This document shows positions 1 to 6,607 of a stretch of 8,544 bases of DNA, in pieces. Origin of the DNA: an uncultured Sphingomonadales bacterium (GTDB taxonomy: Bacteria; Pseudomonadota; Alphaproteobacteria; Sphingomonadales; Sphingomonadaceae); assembly GCA_937898535.1 (NCBI GenBank), contig CALDKP010000265.1, positions 1 through 8,544 of the forward strand, given 5' to 3'. The notes beneath the pieces are model-generated. The model did no database searches, was not told the origin of the DNA, and worked only from the letters and a program-made list of their open reading frames with translations. Each line of letters begins with the position of its first letter. Position 1 is the first letter of the stretch. Both the position numbers and the translations under genes were made by a program.

Positions 1-334
1 GGAATCTCCCGTCCATCAAAACTGGAAAGACGCGATCATAAACGCCAAGGAAACAGACACGCTGTTCCTGAACCGGCATGGCCCCGGACCTGCATTGCGT
101 GCGCTGCGTACTGACCGAACGGAAAAGCTGGATGTGACGCCATCAGAAAATATCATGGGCGAAATGCGCGGCGTGCTCGATTTGTATTTTGGCGGTGACA
201 TGGAGGCTGCGATCGCGCTGTCCGGACAAGTTGCCGGTCGCATTGATACCGTAAAGCCTTCGAAACAAATCATCGACGAAGTCATGGAAGAATTCCATGA
301 CGTGATGAACAATATGCGCAACGACTATCTTTAG
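1..334 (+). CDS. Nitronate monooxygenase-type flavin oxidoreductase, C-terminal part
   Basis: The reading frame is open from base 2, so the start and most of the protein lie upstream; about 110 C-terminal residues are visible. They fit the C-terminal segment of the NAD(P)H-dependent flavin oxidoreductase / nitronate monooxygenase (2-nitropropane dioxygenase) family: an ESPVHQNWKDAI stretch followed by DT, then FGGDMEAAIALSGQVAGRI and an acidic helical tail. Family members are cytoplasmic FMN TIM-barrel enzymes that oxidise nitronates; several relatives act as enoyl-ACP reductases or have unknown substrates. The FMN-binding and catalytic parts are not in the window, so activity cannot be judged. 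The stop TAG overlaps the Shine-Dalgarno sequence of the next gene, suggesting co-transcription and translational coupling. The family call is fairly safe; the substrate is unknown. Confidence 0.72.
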   Translation, partial: ESPVHQNWKDAIINAKETDTLFLNRHGPGPALRALRTDRTEKLDVTPSENIMGEMRGVLDLYFGGDMEAAIALSGQVAGRIDTVKPSKQIIDEVMEEFHDVMNNMRNDYL

Positions 335-337
335 GAG
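332..337 (+). promoter_or_regulatory. Shine-Dalgarno TAGGAG for the TTG start at 343
   Basis: TAGGAG overlaps the stop codon of the upstream gene and sits 5 nt before the TTG at 343. This supports a TTG start for the small hypothetical gene; no ATG in that frame lies close by. Confidence 0.6.
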
Positions 338-342
338 CCGCT

Positions 343-738
343 TTGGACCCTGTCCTTGAAGAATTCCTAAGCGATCCCGCGGCGGATGTTTCCGCGCTGC
401 ACGATGTTGCGCGGATTAAGGCAATTCTCGAGCAATGCGCACGCGATGGCCGGGCAATCAGCTATTCGGAGTTGCTGCTCAACCTTGGTTTCCGTTTTAC
501 GCGGCCAAAGATGCGCGCGGTCTGCAAGACGTTGGATAAGATTGACCAGATAACGCTTGCCGAAGGTCAACCAGCGCTTGCCGTGCTCGTGGTGCGTGAA
601 GGCGACGGCTTGCCGGGACAAGGGTGGTGGACCGGGCGCACCGACTATCAGGGCGAATGGACCGGGCCACAGGCGCAAGAGCATATCCGCCAGTTACAGG
701 ACGGGATATTTGCATATTGGCAGGGGCGGGCAGTTTGA
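343..738 (+). CDS. Small conserved-looking protein of unknown function (131 aa)
   Basis: A 131-residue soluble protein with no signal peptide or membrane segment. I do not recognise a characterised family. The middle (about residues 35-70: ISYSELLLNLGF, then RPKMRAVCKTLDKID) looks like a small helical, winged-helix-like unit. It is followed by a hydrophobic strand (LAVLVV), a PGQGWW turn and a C-terminal helix ending in FAYW. The order of parts (a 'YSEL..LG' helix, a basic helix, a strand, then a turn containing PG and G) loosely recalls the wing-helix layout of alkyltransferase-like DNA-binding proteins, but the PCHR active-site motif is absent and this is only a weak resemblance. The gene begins at TTG with a good ribosome-binding site and ends in TTGA, where its stop overlaps the start of the phosphotransferase gene. 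It is therefore embedded in the operon and translationally coupled on both sides. Confidence 0.75.
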   Translation: MDPVLEEFLSDPAADVSALHDVARIKAILEQCARDGRAISYSELLLNLGFRFTRPKMRAVCKTLDKIDQITLAEGQPALAVLVVREGDGLPGQGWWTGRTDYQGEWTGPQAQEHIRQLQDGIFAYWQGRAV

Positions 739-2066
739 GCGACGGCATCGCCCCTTTGGTCACGGCCTTTGCGCGGCGGGTGTTCGGAGGAAACGCCGAC
801 GTTGAAAGCCTTGTCCGGCTGACAGGCGGCGCGAACATGGAAAGCTGGTCGTTTGATTATGCGGGGCAGGGATATGTGCTGCGTCGCTCACCGTCGGCGG
901 ACATGATGGCAGGGCGAAGCTATGGCCATGACGTGGAGGCTGCTGTCGTTAGAGCGGCCTTCGCGGCGGGCGTGAAGGCACCAGAAATACTGGGTGAAGT
1001 GACCGCTGCTGATCATCTCGGAACCGGCTATGTGATGCGCCGTGTGGAGGCAGAGGTTAACCCTGTAAAAATCTTGCCGAACGCTCCGCCGGGATTGTTG
1101 AATGATTTCGCCCGTGAACTGGCTTCCATTCACGCCGTGCGGTCTGACACGCTGCCGCAGTTGCCTGAAACCAGCCCGGAAAGCTTGCTGGCCGAGTTGC
1201 GTGGACGGTTCATCAACTTTGGCGGGGATCGCCCGGTGATGGCGCTCGCGTTTAAATGGCTTGAGGACCATTTGCCTGCGCCGGTTCCCGCTGTCTTGCT
1301 TCATGGCGATTTTCGCATGGGCAATATCATGGTGGATGATCATGGTCTCGCCGCTGTTCTCGACTGGGAATTGGCGCATCTGGGGGACCGGCATCAGGAT
1401 CTCGCCTTTGGCTGCATTAACAGTTGGCGGTTCGGATTTATTGACCGGCCTGCATTTGGCATTGGCCCGTTGGACGAATTTTGCGCCGCCTATGAAAGCG
1501 TGAGCGGTACATCGGTCGAACCTGAACGTTTCCGGTGGTGGCTTATCTATTCGACATTGTGGTGGGGCGTTTGCTGCCTACAAATGGCCGATATCTGGCG
1601 CAGTGGCCTTGATGAAGGCTTAGAGCGTGCCGTCATTGGACGGCGGACTTCGGAAACCGAAATTGATTTGCTGATGCTATTGGAAGACGATGCGCCTGAA
1701 GCCGAACGCGGCCCAATTACGCTGCCGTCGCCTGCAGCGCCTCGACGGCTTGGCGAGCCATCCTCGACAGAAATGCTGGAGGCGCTCGCGCGTTGGATTG
1801 AGACCGATATCAAGCCACAGGCAAAGGGACGTGACCGCTTCATGGCTGCCGTCGCCGTGAACGCACTGGGCATGTTACAGCGCGAAGTTACTGCGCCCTT
1901 AAACGTGCATGATAAGTCGCTTTCCGATGAATTATTGGCAGGTCGAAAATCTCTGGTAACGCCGGGGCTGCTGATGCAATTAAAAACGCAAGCACTCGCC
2001 AAACTTGCGGCTGACCAACCCAAATATGCAGGCTTGGCCGCGGCCAGAAAAAAATGGACAATCTAA
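735..2066 (+). CDS. APH-family phosphotransferase fused to a DUF6285-like C-terminal domain
   Basis: A 443-residue protein from a TTG overlapping the previous stop (TTGA, 735-738), with AGGGG at 722-726 as a possible ribosome-binding site. The next in-frame ATG falls beyond the nucleotide loop, so the TTG start is preferred. Residues 1 to about 300 form an aminoglycoside phosphotransferase/kinase-like domain: LTGGANMESW (29-38) as nucleotide loop, HGDFRMGNIMVD with H190, D192 and N197 as the catalytic Brenner motif, and DWE (D210) as the magnesium-binding motif. From about residue 335 a helical segment (STEMLEALARWIETDI ... AVNALGMLQREV) matches what I know of DUF6285, which often occurs as a separate small gene beside such kinases. 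The acyl-CoA dehydrogenase neighbour points to the ACAD10/11-type kinase group that phosphorylates hydroxyacyl-CoA rather than to antibiotic resistance. The kinase fold is secure; the substrate is inferred. Confidence 0.88.
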   Translation: MSDGIAPLVTAFARRVFGGNADVESLVRLTGGANMESWSFDYAGQGYVLRRSPSADMMAGRSYGHDVEAAVVRAAFAAGVKAPEILGEVTAADHLGTGYVMRRVEAEVNPVKILPNAPPGLLNDFARELASIHAVRSDTLPQLPETSPESLLAELRGRFINFGGDRPVMALAFKWLEDHLPAPVPAVLLHGDFRMGNIMVDDHGLAAVLDWELAHLGDRHQDLAFGCINSWRFGFIDRPAFGIGPLDEFCAAYESVSGTSVEPERFRWWLIYSTLWWGVCCLQMADIWRSGLDEGLERAVIGRRTSETEIDLLMLLEDDAPEAERGPITLPSPAAPRRLGEPSSTEMLEALARWIETDIKPQAKGRDRFMAAVAVNALGMLQREVTAPLNVHDKSLSDELLAGRKSLVTPGLLMQLKTQALAKLAADQPKYAGLAAARKKWTI

Positions 2067-3331
2067 TGCTCTTCGAAATTCCAACAGAGATCAACGACTA
2101 TCTGGCCGAACTTGACGCGTTTATTGATCGTGAGATCAAACCGATTGAAGCGCGCGACGACAATATACGTTTTTTTGATCACCGCCGCGAAAATGCGCGG
2201 ACCGATTGGGATAATGACGGCCACCCGCGTGCTGATTGGTGGGCATTGCTGGCCGAAATGCGGCAGGTAGCGGACAAGGCCGGGCACTACCGCTTTGCTA
2301 TCCCGCAAGAATTTGGCGGGAAAAATGGCTCCAATCTGGCGATGGCCGTCATTCGCCATCATCTGGCGCACAAGGGGTTAGGGCTGCATAACGACCTGCA
2401 GAACGAAAGCAGCATTGTCGGCAATCTTGTGCAGGTGTTGATGCTGCGTGATTTTGGAACGCCGCAACAAAAGGCCGCGTTTATTCCGCCGATGCTCGAG
2501 GGCAAAATGGGTTGGAGCTTCGGCCTGACCGAAGAAGATCATGGCTCCGACGCAACGCATATGGATACGCGCGCCGTGCCCGAAATGCGTGATGGCGTTG
2601 CAGGCTATCGCATTAATGGCAACAAGATGTGGACGACCGGACTGCCCTATACATCGCATGTGATGACCTTTGCGCGCACCAGCGGTGAGAATGGCAAAGC
2701 GCGCGGCATTACCTGCTTTGTCGTGCCAACCGACGCGCCAGGATTTGAAATCGGCGAATATATGTGGACGTTCAATATGCCCACCGACCACCCCAAGGTT
2801 AAATATACCGATGTTTGGGTGCCGGAAAGCGCCATCCTTGGTGAATTGGACAATGGACTGGCTGTTGCGCAGCATTTTGTGCACGAGAACCGTATTCGCC
2901 AAGCGGCAAGTTCGCTCGGTGCGGCCCAATATTGCATTGATGAAGCGGTGAAGTACGCGCGTGAGCGCAAGCCATTTGGCAAACCGCTGGCGGTAAATCA
3001 GGCCATCCAGTTCCCCTTGGTCGAACTGCAAACCGACGCGGAGATGCTGCGCCTTTTGATTTACAAAACGGCGGCCGAAATGGACAGCATGACCAAGCCT
3101 GAAGTCGCATTGCGGTTATCGGACAAAGTCAGCATGTGTAATTACAAGGCAAACCGGTTGGTCTGCAATGCCGCGGATTTCGCGATGCAAGTACATGGCG
3201 GGATTGGCTATTCACGCCATAAGCCGTTCGAGCATATTTACCGACACCATCGGCGCTACCGAATTACTGAAGGCGCAGAGGAGATCCAGATGCGCAAAGT
3301 GGCGGGACATTTATTCGGATTTATGGGGTGA
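2054..3331 (+). CDS. Acyl-CoA dehydrogenase, ACAD10/11-like
   Basis: A 425-residue cytoplasmic FAD flavoenzyme of the acyl-CoA dehydrogenase superfamily, slightly longer than the usual 380-400. Visible features are the flavin/substrate loop WSFGLTEEDHGSDATHMDT, the strand GNKMWTTGLPYTSHV, ERKPFGKPLAVNQAIQF, and the C-terminal MQVHGGIGYSRHKPFEHIYR block followed by YRITEGAEEIQ. In that last motif E406 aligns with the catalytic base of medium-chain acyl-CoA dehydrogenase. The N-terminal PRADWWALLAEMR and long HHLAHKGLGLHND region are like the ACAD11-type subgroup. Start choice is uncertain: the ATG at 2054 overlaps the kinase gene by 13 bp, while the ATG at 2066 overlaps its stop by one base (TAATG); neither has a clear Shine-Dalgarno sequence. 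Pairing with the kinase mirrors the mammalian kinase-dehydrogenase fusions. The exact acyl substrate is unknown. Confidence 0.93.
   Translation: MDNLMLFEIPTEINDYLAELDAFIDREIKPIEARDDNIRFFDHRRENARTDWDNDGHPRADWWALLAEMRQVADKAGHYRFAIPQEFGGKNGSNLAMAVIRHHLAHKGLGLHNDLQNESSIVGNLVQVLMLRDFGTPQQKAAFIPPMLEGKMGWSFGLTEEDHGSDATHMDTRAVPEMRDGVAGYRINGNKMWTTGLPYTSHVMTFARTSGENGKARGITCFVVPTDAPGFEIGEYMWTFNMPTDHPKVKYTDVWVPESAILGELDNGLAVAQHFVHENRIRQAASSLGAAQYCIDEAVKYARERKPFGKPLAVNQAIQFPLVELQTDAEMLRLLIYKTAAEMDSMTKPEVALRLSDKVSMCNYKANRLVCNAADFAMQVHGGIGYSRHKPFEHIYRHHRRYRITEGAEEIQMRKVAGHLFGFMG
3325..3328 (+). promoter_or_regulatory. Shine-Dalgarno GGGG favouring the ATG at 3337
   Basis: GGGG lies 8 nt before the ATG at 3337, inside the last codons of the dehydrogenase gene. 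A GTG at 3328 overlapping the dehydrogenase stop (GTGA) is the alternative start but has no good upstream ribosome-binding site. Confidence 0.4.
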
Positions 3332-3336
3332 TAGTC

Positions 3337-4140
3337 ATGCAACAGGCAACCGACTTTTTGGAAGAGAGCAGAGCATTGGCAGGGCTTCTTGCTGCGCTGT
3401 CCGATTCTGATTTCGAAACGCAGACGCAGTTCAAGGGCTGGACAATCAACAACATCATCCGGCATTTGCACGTCTGGAATATTGCGGTGGACCTGTCGTT
3501 GCAGGATGAAGCGGCATTTGGCGCATTTGTTACCGCGATGATGGAGGGGGTCCGGGGCGGAAAACTGCCTGCTTTTGAGGAGTCTTTTCTGGACGGACTT
3601 TCCGGACAGGCTTTGCTGCAGGCATGGCTGGAACGGACTGAGGCCGTTGCTGCGGCTTTTGCCAATGCTGATCCCAAACTGCGGCTAAAATGGGTCGGTC
3701 CGGATATGAGTGCGTTGAGCTCGATAACCGCGCGTCTCATGGAAACGTGGGCACATGCGCAGGCGGTGTATGATGTTCTGGGCGTCGCGCGTCAGGATAC
3801 AGACCGGATTGGCAATATCGTCCGGTTGGGCGTCAATACGTGGGGCTTTACGTGGAAAAACCGGCGTCAAGACCCGCCGGGGCCAATGCCGCAGGTCCAT
3901 CTTACTGCGCCGTCAGGAGCGATATGGGAATATGGCGAGGCGTCGGGCAGTGGGCTCATTACGGGCAGCGCAACCGAATTTTGTCAGGTTGTGACCCAAT
4001 GCCGAAACATTGCTGATACGTCGCTTGCAGTCACTGGCGAAGTCGCGCATCAGTGGATGGAAGTTGCACAATGTTTTGCTGGACCGCCGCAAGATCCGCC
4101 GCCAGCAGGTACACGTTTCAGAACCGACAGGGGAGTTTGA
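3337..4140 (+). CDS. TIGR03084 / mycothiol-dependent maleylpyruvate isomerase-fold metal-binding protein
   Basis: A 267-residue soluble protein (270 if the GTG at 3328 is used). The N-terminus has the typical helical bundle opening (FKGWTINNIIRHLHVWN), and ETWAHAQAVYDVLG follows later. H43, E136 and H140 reproduce the order and spacing of the zinc ligands known for mycothiol-dependent maleylpyruvate isomerase (a histidine, then ExxxH about 92 residues on), so a metal site is likely. The C-terminal half, with a WKNRRQDPPGPMP stretch and a variable tail, fits the TIGR03084 family as I remember it. Members of this DinB-like fold catalyse thiol-dependent isomerisations or transfers, but TIGR03084 itself has no established reaction known to me. 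Its place behind an acyl-CoA dehydrogenase suggests a role in the same acyl-CoA pathway. Metal-site and fold calls are good; function is open. Confidence 0.82.
   Translation: MQQATDFLEESRALAGLLAALSDSDFETQTQFKGWTINNIIRHLHVWNIAVDLSLQDEAAFGAFVTAMMEGVRGGKLPAFEESFLDGLSGQALLQAWLERTEAVAAAFANADPKLRLKWVGPDMSALSSITARLMETWAHAQAVYDVLGVARQDTDRIGNIVRLGVNTWGFTWKNRRQDPPGPMPQVHLTAPSGAIWEYGEASGSGLITGSATEFCQVVTQCRNIADTSLAVTGEVAHQWMEVAQCFAGPPQDPPPAGTRFRTDRGV
4129..4135 (+). promoter_or_regulatory. Shine-Dalgarno AGGGGAG for the TTG start at 4145
   Basis: AGGGGAG lies 9 nt upstream of the TTG at 4145, within the end of the preceding gene. It fixes the amidohydrolase start at this TTG, which opens directly into a signal peptide; longer in-frame extensions upstream read as out-of-frame translation of the preceding gene. 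Confidence 0.65.
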
Positions 4141-4144
4141 AGAA

Positions 4145-5446
4145 TTGAAGATAATTGCTTTTGTGTCATTGAGTGCCGCATTGTTAGCGAGCGCGCCCTT
4201 GATTGCCCAGACGGCTGAACAAGTCACTGTCGTCCACGCCGGGCAATTGCTCGATAAGCCTGGAACCGCGCCGCGCGGCCCGTCGACTGTCATCATTCGT
4301 AATGGCAAGGTGGCCGAGATTTTGGTCGGGCATCAGGCCGGACCAGCAGGCGCAAAGCTGATCGACTTGAAGGACAAATTTGTGCTTCCCGGATTGATCG
4401 ACAGTCATGTCCATCTCGATAGCGATGCTGGCGGTGATGCCGCGTTCATTGAGGCTATGACCGATAGCCCCGCTCGAGCAGCTTACCGCACAGCCGGTAA
4501 CGCAAAGAAGACGCTGATGGCCGGCTTTACCACGGTGCGCAATTTGGGCGATGGCAGCGGCGCGACACTGGCGCTTCGCGATGCTGTTGCAGCCGGCGAA
4601 CTACCCGGACCGCGGATCATCGATGCCGGGCGTTCTATTTCCACCACAAGCGGGCATATGGATGCCACGCTGTCGGTTTCAGAAGATCTGCATAACAGCA
4701 TTGGCCAAGACAATCTGTGTGATGGTGTTGAAAGCTGTCGTCAGGCTGTGCGTAAGCAAATTCGGCGCGGCGTCGATGTCATCAAGATCGCGACAACCGG
4801 CGGCGTCAACAGTCGTATTGGCGCGGGCCTTGGCCGGCAATTATTTGACGATGAAGTTAAGGCACTGGTCGACACTGCACATATGTATGGCAAGAAAGTT
4901 GCCGTGCACGCCCATGGTGATGACGGCATTGATGCAGCGCTTGCCGTTGGCGCAGACTCTATCGAACATGGGACGATGTTGTCAGACGCGAGCATTAAAT
5001 TGTTCAAATCAGCAGGCGCATATTATGTCCCGACGCTATCAACTGTGAACGGTTATATTGAGCGGCTTGCCGCGAACCCCAATGCTTATCCGCCAGACGT
5101 CTTGGCAAAGGTGAAATGGCGCATTGGCGTTACGGGCAAAAGTCTTGCCAAAGCCTATCCTGCCGGCGTGAAAATTGCGTTCGGGACAGATGCCGGTGTC
5201 TCAAAGCATGGAAAGAATGCTGACGAGTTCGAGCTGATGGTCAAGCATGGCATGCCGGCCAGCGCAGCGATCCAGGCTGCGACGATGAACGCGGCAACCT
5301 TGTTAGGCGTGGAGAAGGAAGTGGGCAGCCTTGAACCCGGTAAGGCAGCCGATATGATTGCCGTTGTCGGCGATCCAACATCAGACGTCACGGTTTTGAA
5401 AGCGGTGAAGTTTGTGATGAAGGATGGCCGGGTATTTAAGGACTAA
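4145..5446 (+). CDS. Secreted metal-dependent amidohydrolase (Xaa-Pro/Xaa-Arg dipeptidase type)
   Basis: A 433-residue preprotein starting at TTG. The first about 21 residues (MKIIAFVSLSAALLASAPLIA) form a Sec signal peptide, with likely cleavage near A21-Q22, so the enzyme should act in the periplasm. The mature part is an amidohydrolase TIM barrel with the full metal ligand set: HxH at H88/H90 after the strand LPGLID, a candidate carboxylated lysine K214 (DVIKIATTGG), H255/H257 in VAVHAHG, H275 in IEHG, and D349 in FGTDAG. The C-terminal ASAAIQAATMNAATLLG and GSLEPGKAADMI segments are typical of imidazolonepropionase-like amidohydrolases. Signal-peptide-bearing relatives from Caulobacter and other Proteobacteria are dipeptidases cleaving Xaa-Pro or Xaa-Arg/Lys. 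Four bases separate it from the previous gene, so it probably closes the operon. Its 3' end overlaps the convergent gene by 11 bp. Peptidase specificity is inferred. Confidence 0.9.
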   Translation: MKIIAFVSLSAALLASAPLIAQTAEQVTVVHAGQLLDKPGTAPRGPSTVIIRNGKVAEILVGHQAGPAGAKLIDLKDKFVLPGLIDSHVHLDSDAGGDAAFIEAMTDSPARAAYRTAGNAKKTLMAGFTTVRNLGDGSGATLALRDAVAAGELPGPRIIDAGRSISTTSGHMDATLSVSEDLHNSIGQDNLCDGVESCRQAVRKQIRRGVDVIKIATTGGVNSRIGAGLGRQLFDDEVKALVDTAHMYGKKVAVHAHGDDGIDAALAVGADSIEHGTMLSDASIKLFKSAGAYYVPTLSTVNGYIERLAANPNAYPPDVLAKVKWRIGVTGKSLAKAYPAGVKIAFGTDAGVSKHGKNADEFELMVKHGMPASAAIQAATMNAATLLGVEKEVGSLEPGKAADMIAVVGDPTSDVTVLKAVKFVMKDGRVFKD

Positions 5447-6524
5447 TGATAATCCCGATAGCGGGATTTGCTTTGCCCTGAAGTGTGTCGGTGAACGCCG
5501 GAATGGCTGTAGCTATTCCGGCGCGTTCATCGATTTCTACGACGCCATCTACTGCGCCGAGGAAGCTCTTCCAGCTTGCGGCAACCGCTTCGCCAAAGCC
5601 TTTTGGGCCAAGTTCCTGAATGGTGGCGACGGCGTGGTCGGGGGCGAAGAAAAGAATGGGCTTGGGGCCTGGCATTGCGTCACCATTGCCGCCCGGGCTG
5701 TTCGCGCCGCGTGCATCGACATGCGTTGCGCCGACGAGGCAGCTATATTTTAGATGCTCCCCGAGCGTGTCATGAATGCCGCGCAGCAATCCGCTGTTGC
5801 CGGCAAAATCAACGGCTACCGAGGCAACCGCCGGCAAATTGCCAACGTCATCATAAGCGATGACTTCGTCATAGAGACCCGAATTGGCAACGAATGCGAC
5901 ATTGCCTTTTGATGTCAGGCCAATCCGCTTGATATGCGGCGACAGGTCCTTCGCAACGCTCGCGAGGCTCATGGATGTTTTTGACGACGCGCTGGTCATG
6001 ACCAGATTCTGTGCGCCGAACCAATCTTCTCGGCGGAACATGGCTTCAATGAGAAAACCCGTTTTGAACAGCGGCCCAAATAGCATGCGCTCTGCCTCTT
6101 TGGCTGCATCATGCTCGGGGTCCGCGTTGATACGGCTATACTGGTTATAGATCGGGCTCATGGGCTGCCGATGGGCCGCGGTGTCGGTGAAGCCGCTAGC
6201 GCTTACTTTTCCGGGCAAAACGTCCAAATGCGTGCCCATGGGAAGGTAACCGTACACGCGCTCACCAACAGCGATTTCGGGGTGGCGGGATTCTGTAACC
6301 ACCGCATGCCCCCACATAGGAACGACGCCCCACGAGCCTTCAGCCGGAAAGAAGTTCCAGTATCCGAACATATCGCCAATGACGGCATAAGTGATGTTGT
6401 TTGCGGTTACCGAGAAGCTCTCGATTTTTAGCCGGAGTGCGCCATCCGCCAATATGGGCAGGTCGGCATCATGGACCATATTTTCCGAAAGCTTCGCTTT
6501 GTTTACCCAAATTGTCTGCGCCAT
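5436..6524 (-). CDS. DUF2855 family protein (MDR-like oxidoreductase relative)
   Basis: A 362-residue protein on the minus strand, starting at ATG 6524 with a good Shine-Dalgarno GGAGAG 6 nt upstream (plus-strand bases 6531-6536). Sequence features fit DUF2855: an N-terminal barrel-like part (LRLKIESFSVTANNITYAVIGD, then WGVVPMWGHAVV and GERVYGYLPMG) resembling the GroES-like domain of medium-chain dehydrogenases/quinone reductases. A central LVMTSASSKTSMSLA (about residues 172-186) sits where the Rossmann nucleotide-binding loop would be, followed by IGLTSKGNVAFV and YDEVIAYDDV. The usual GxGxxG is replaced by SASSK, as is normal for this family. Reaction and substrate are unknown. It is the only minus-strand gene here, diverges from the ribB fusion gene over a 103-bp palindrome-rich region, and converges on the amidohydrolase gene with an 11-bp overlap. 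Confidence 0.85.
   Translation of the reverse strand: MAQTIWVNKAKLSENMVHDADLPILADGALRLKIESFSVTANNITYAVIGDMFGYWNFFPAEGSWGVVPMWGHAVVTESRHPEIAVGERVYGYLPMGTHLDVLPGKVSASGFTDTAAHRQPMSPIYNQYSRINADPEHDAAKEAERMLFGPLFKTGFLIEAMFRREDWFGAQNLVMTSASSKTSMSLASVAKDLSPHIKRIGLTSKGNVAFVANSGLYDEVIAYDDVGNLPAVASVAVDFAGNSGLLRGIHDTLGEHLKYSCLVGATHVDARGANSPGGNGDAMPGPKPILFFAPDHAVATIQELGPKGFGEAVAASWKSFLGAVDGVVEIDERAGIATAIPAFTDTLQGKANPAIGIIISP
5451..5468 (+). terminator. Short hairpin after the amidohydrolase stop, possible terminator
   Basis: AATCCCG (5451-5457), loop ATAG, CGGGATT (5462-5468) is a perfect 7-bp stem starting 4 nt after the amidohydrolase stop codon, followed by TGCTTTG, a weak T-rich run. It also codes for the last residues of DUF2855 on the other strand, so the termination role is inferred. 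Confidence 0.4.
5493..5528 (+). other. Strong hairpin in the convergent 3' region
   Basis: Bases 5496-5508 pair with 5511-5523: CGCCGGAAT and ATTCCGGCG form nine perfect pairs, extended inward by GGCT/AGCT with one G-U pair. Beyond a 2-nt bulge (5524-5525), GAA (5493-5495) pairs with TTC (5526-5528). The inner G-U pair becomes a C-A mismatch in the minus-strand transcript, so the structure is slightly better in plus-strand RNA. It may stop or stabilise the end of the left operon transcript, but it lies within DUF2855 codons and has only a weak T tract after it. Confidence 0.4.
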
Positions 6525-6544
6525 TACCGTCTCTCCAACACATC

Positions 6545-6573
6545 AATGTGATTCATGCTTTGACAATCACATT
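6545..6573. repeat. Perfect 9-bp inverted repeat AATGTGATT / AATCACATT
   Basis: AATGTGATT (6545-6553) and AATCACATT (6565-6573) are perfect inverted copies with an 11-nt spacer, 20 bp centre to centre, about two helical turns. The spacer overlaps the TTGACA box. A third half-site TGTGA (6578-6582) forms TCACA-N6-TGTGA with the second arm. The geometry fits a dimeric operator on one DNA face; the binding protein is unknown. Confidence 0.6.
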
Positions 6574-6586
6574 TCAGTGTGAAAAT
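6560..6586 (+). promoter_or_regulatory. Candidate sigma-70 promoter for the HTH-ribB gene
   Basis: TTGACA (6560-6565) matches the -35 consensus exactly. The best -10 in range is GAAAAT (6581-6586, four of six matches) at a short 15-bp spacing; other spacings give poorer hexamers. The -35 is convincing, the -10 weak. Transcription would start near 6593, giving a leader of roughly 35 nt. Confidence 0.4.
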
Positions 6587-6607
6587 AGCGAATCATGTTT
6601 CGCTATT
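6584..6607. repeat. Perfect 9-bp inverted repeat AATAGCGAA / TTCGCTATT
   Basis: AATAGCGAA (6584-6592) and TTCGCTATT (6599-6607) are exact inverted copies with a 6-nt centre TCATGT. The repeat covers the predicted -10 and transcription start of the ribB gene and ends 11 nt before its Shine-Dalgarno sequence, a typical place for a repressor operator. If transcribed entirely it could also form an RNA hairpin. Its half-site differs from the AATGTGATT repeat, suggesting a second binding protein. Confidence 0.6.

Noticed and set aside
624..734. Upstream ATG at 624 as start of the phosphotransferase
   Set aside because: It would add 37 residues that only read the preceding gene out of frame; the TTG at 735 overlapping the previous stop fits the start of the kinase domain better.
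735..2066. Aminoglycoside resistance gene
   Set aside because: The APH fold is shared, but the acyl-CoA dehydrogenase neighbour and DUF6285-like tail point to metabolic kinases of the ACAD10/11 group.
2378..3031. A 217-codon minus-strand open frame inside the acyl-CoA dehydrogenase gene
   Set aside because: It is fully covered by a well-conserved gene, with no ribosome-binding site or family resemblance; treated as a shadow.
6567..6582. CRP/FNR-type site (TCACA-N6-TGTGA)
   Set aside because: The half-sites are in the opposite order to the CRP consensus TGTGA-N6-TCACA, so it is not a normal CRP site; kept only as part of the repeat cluster.
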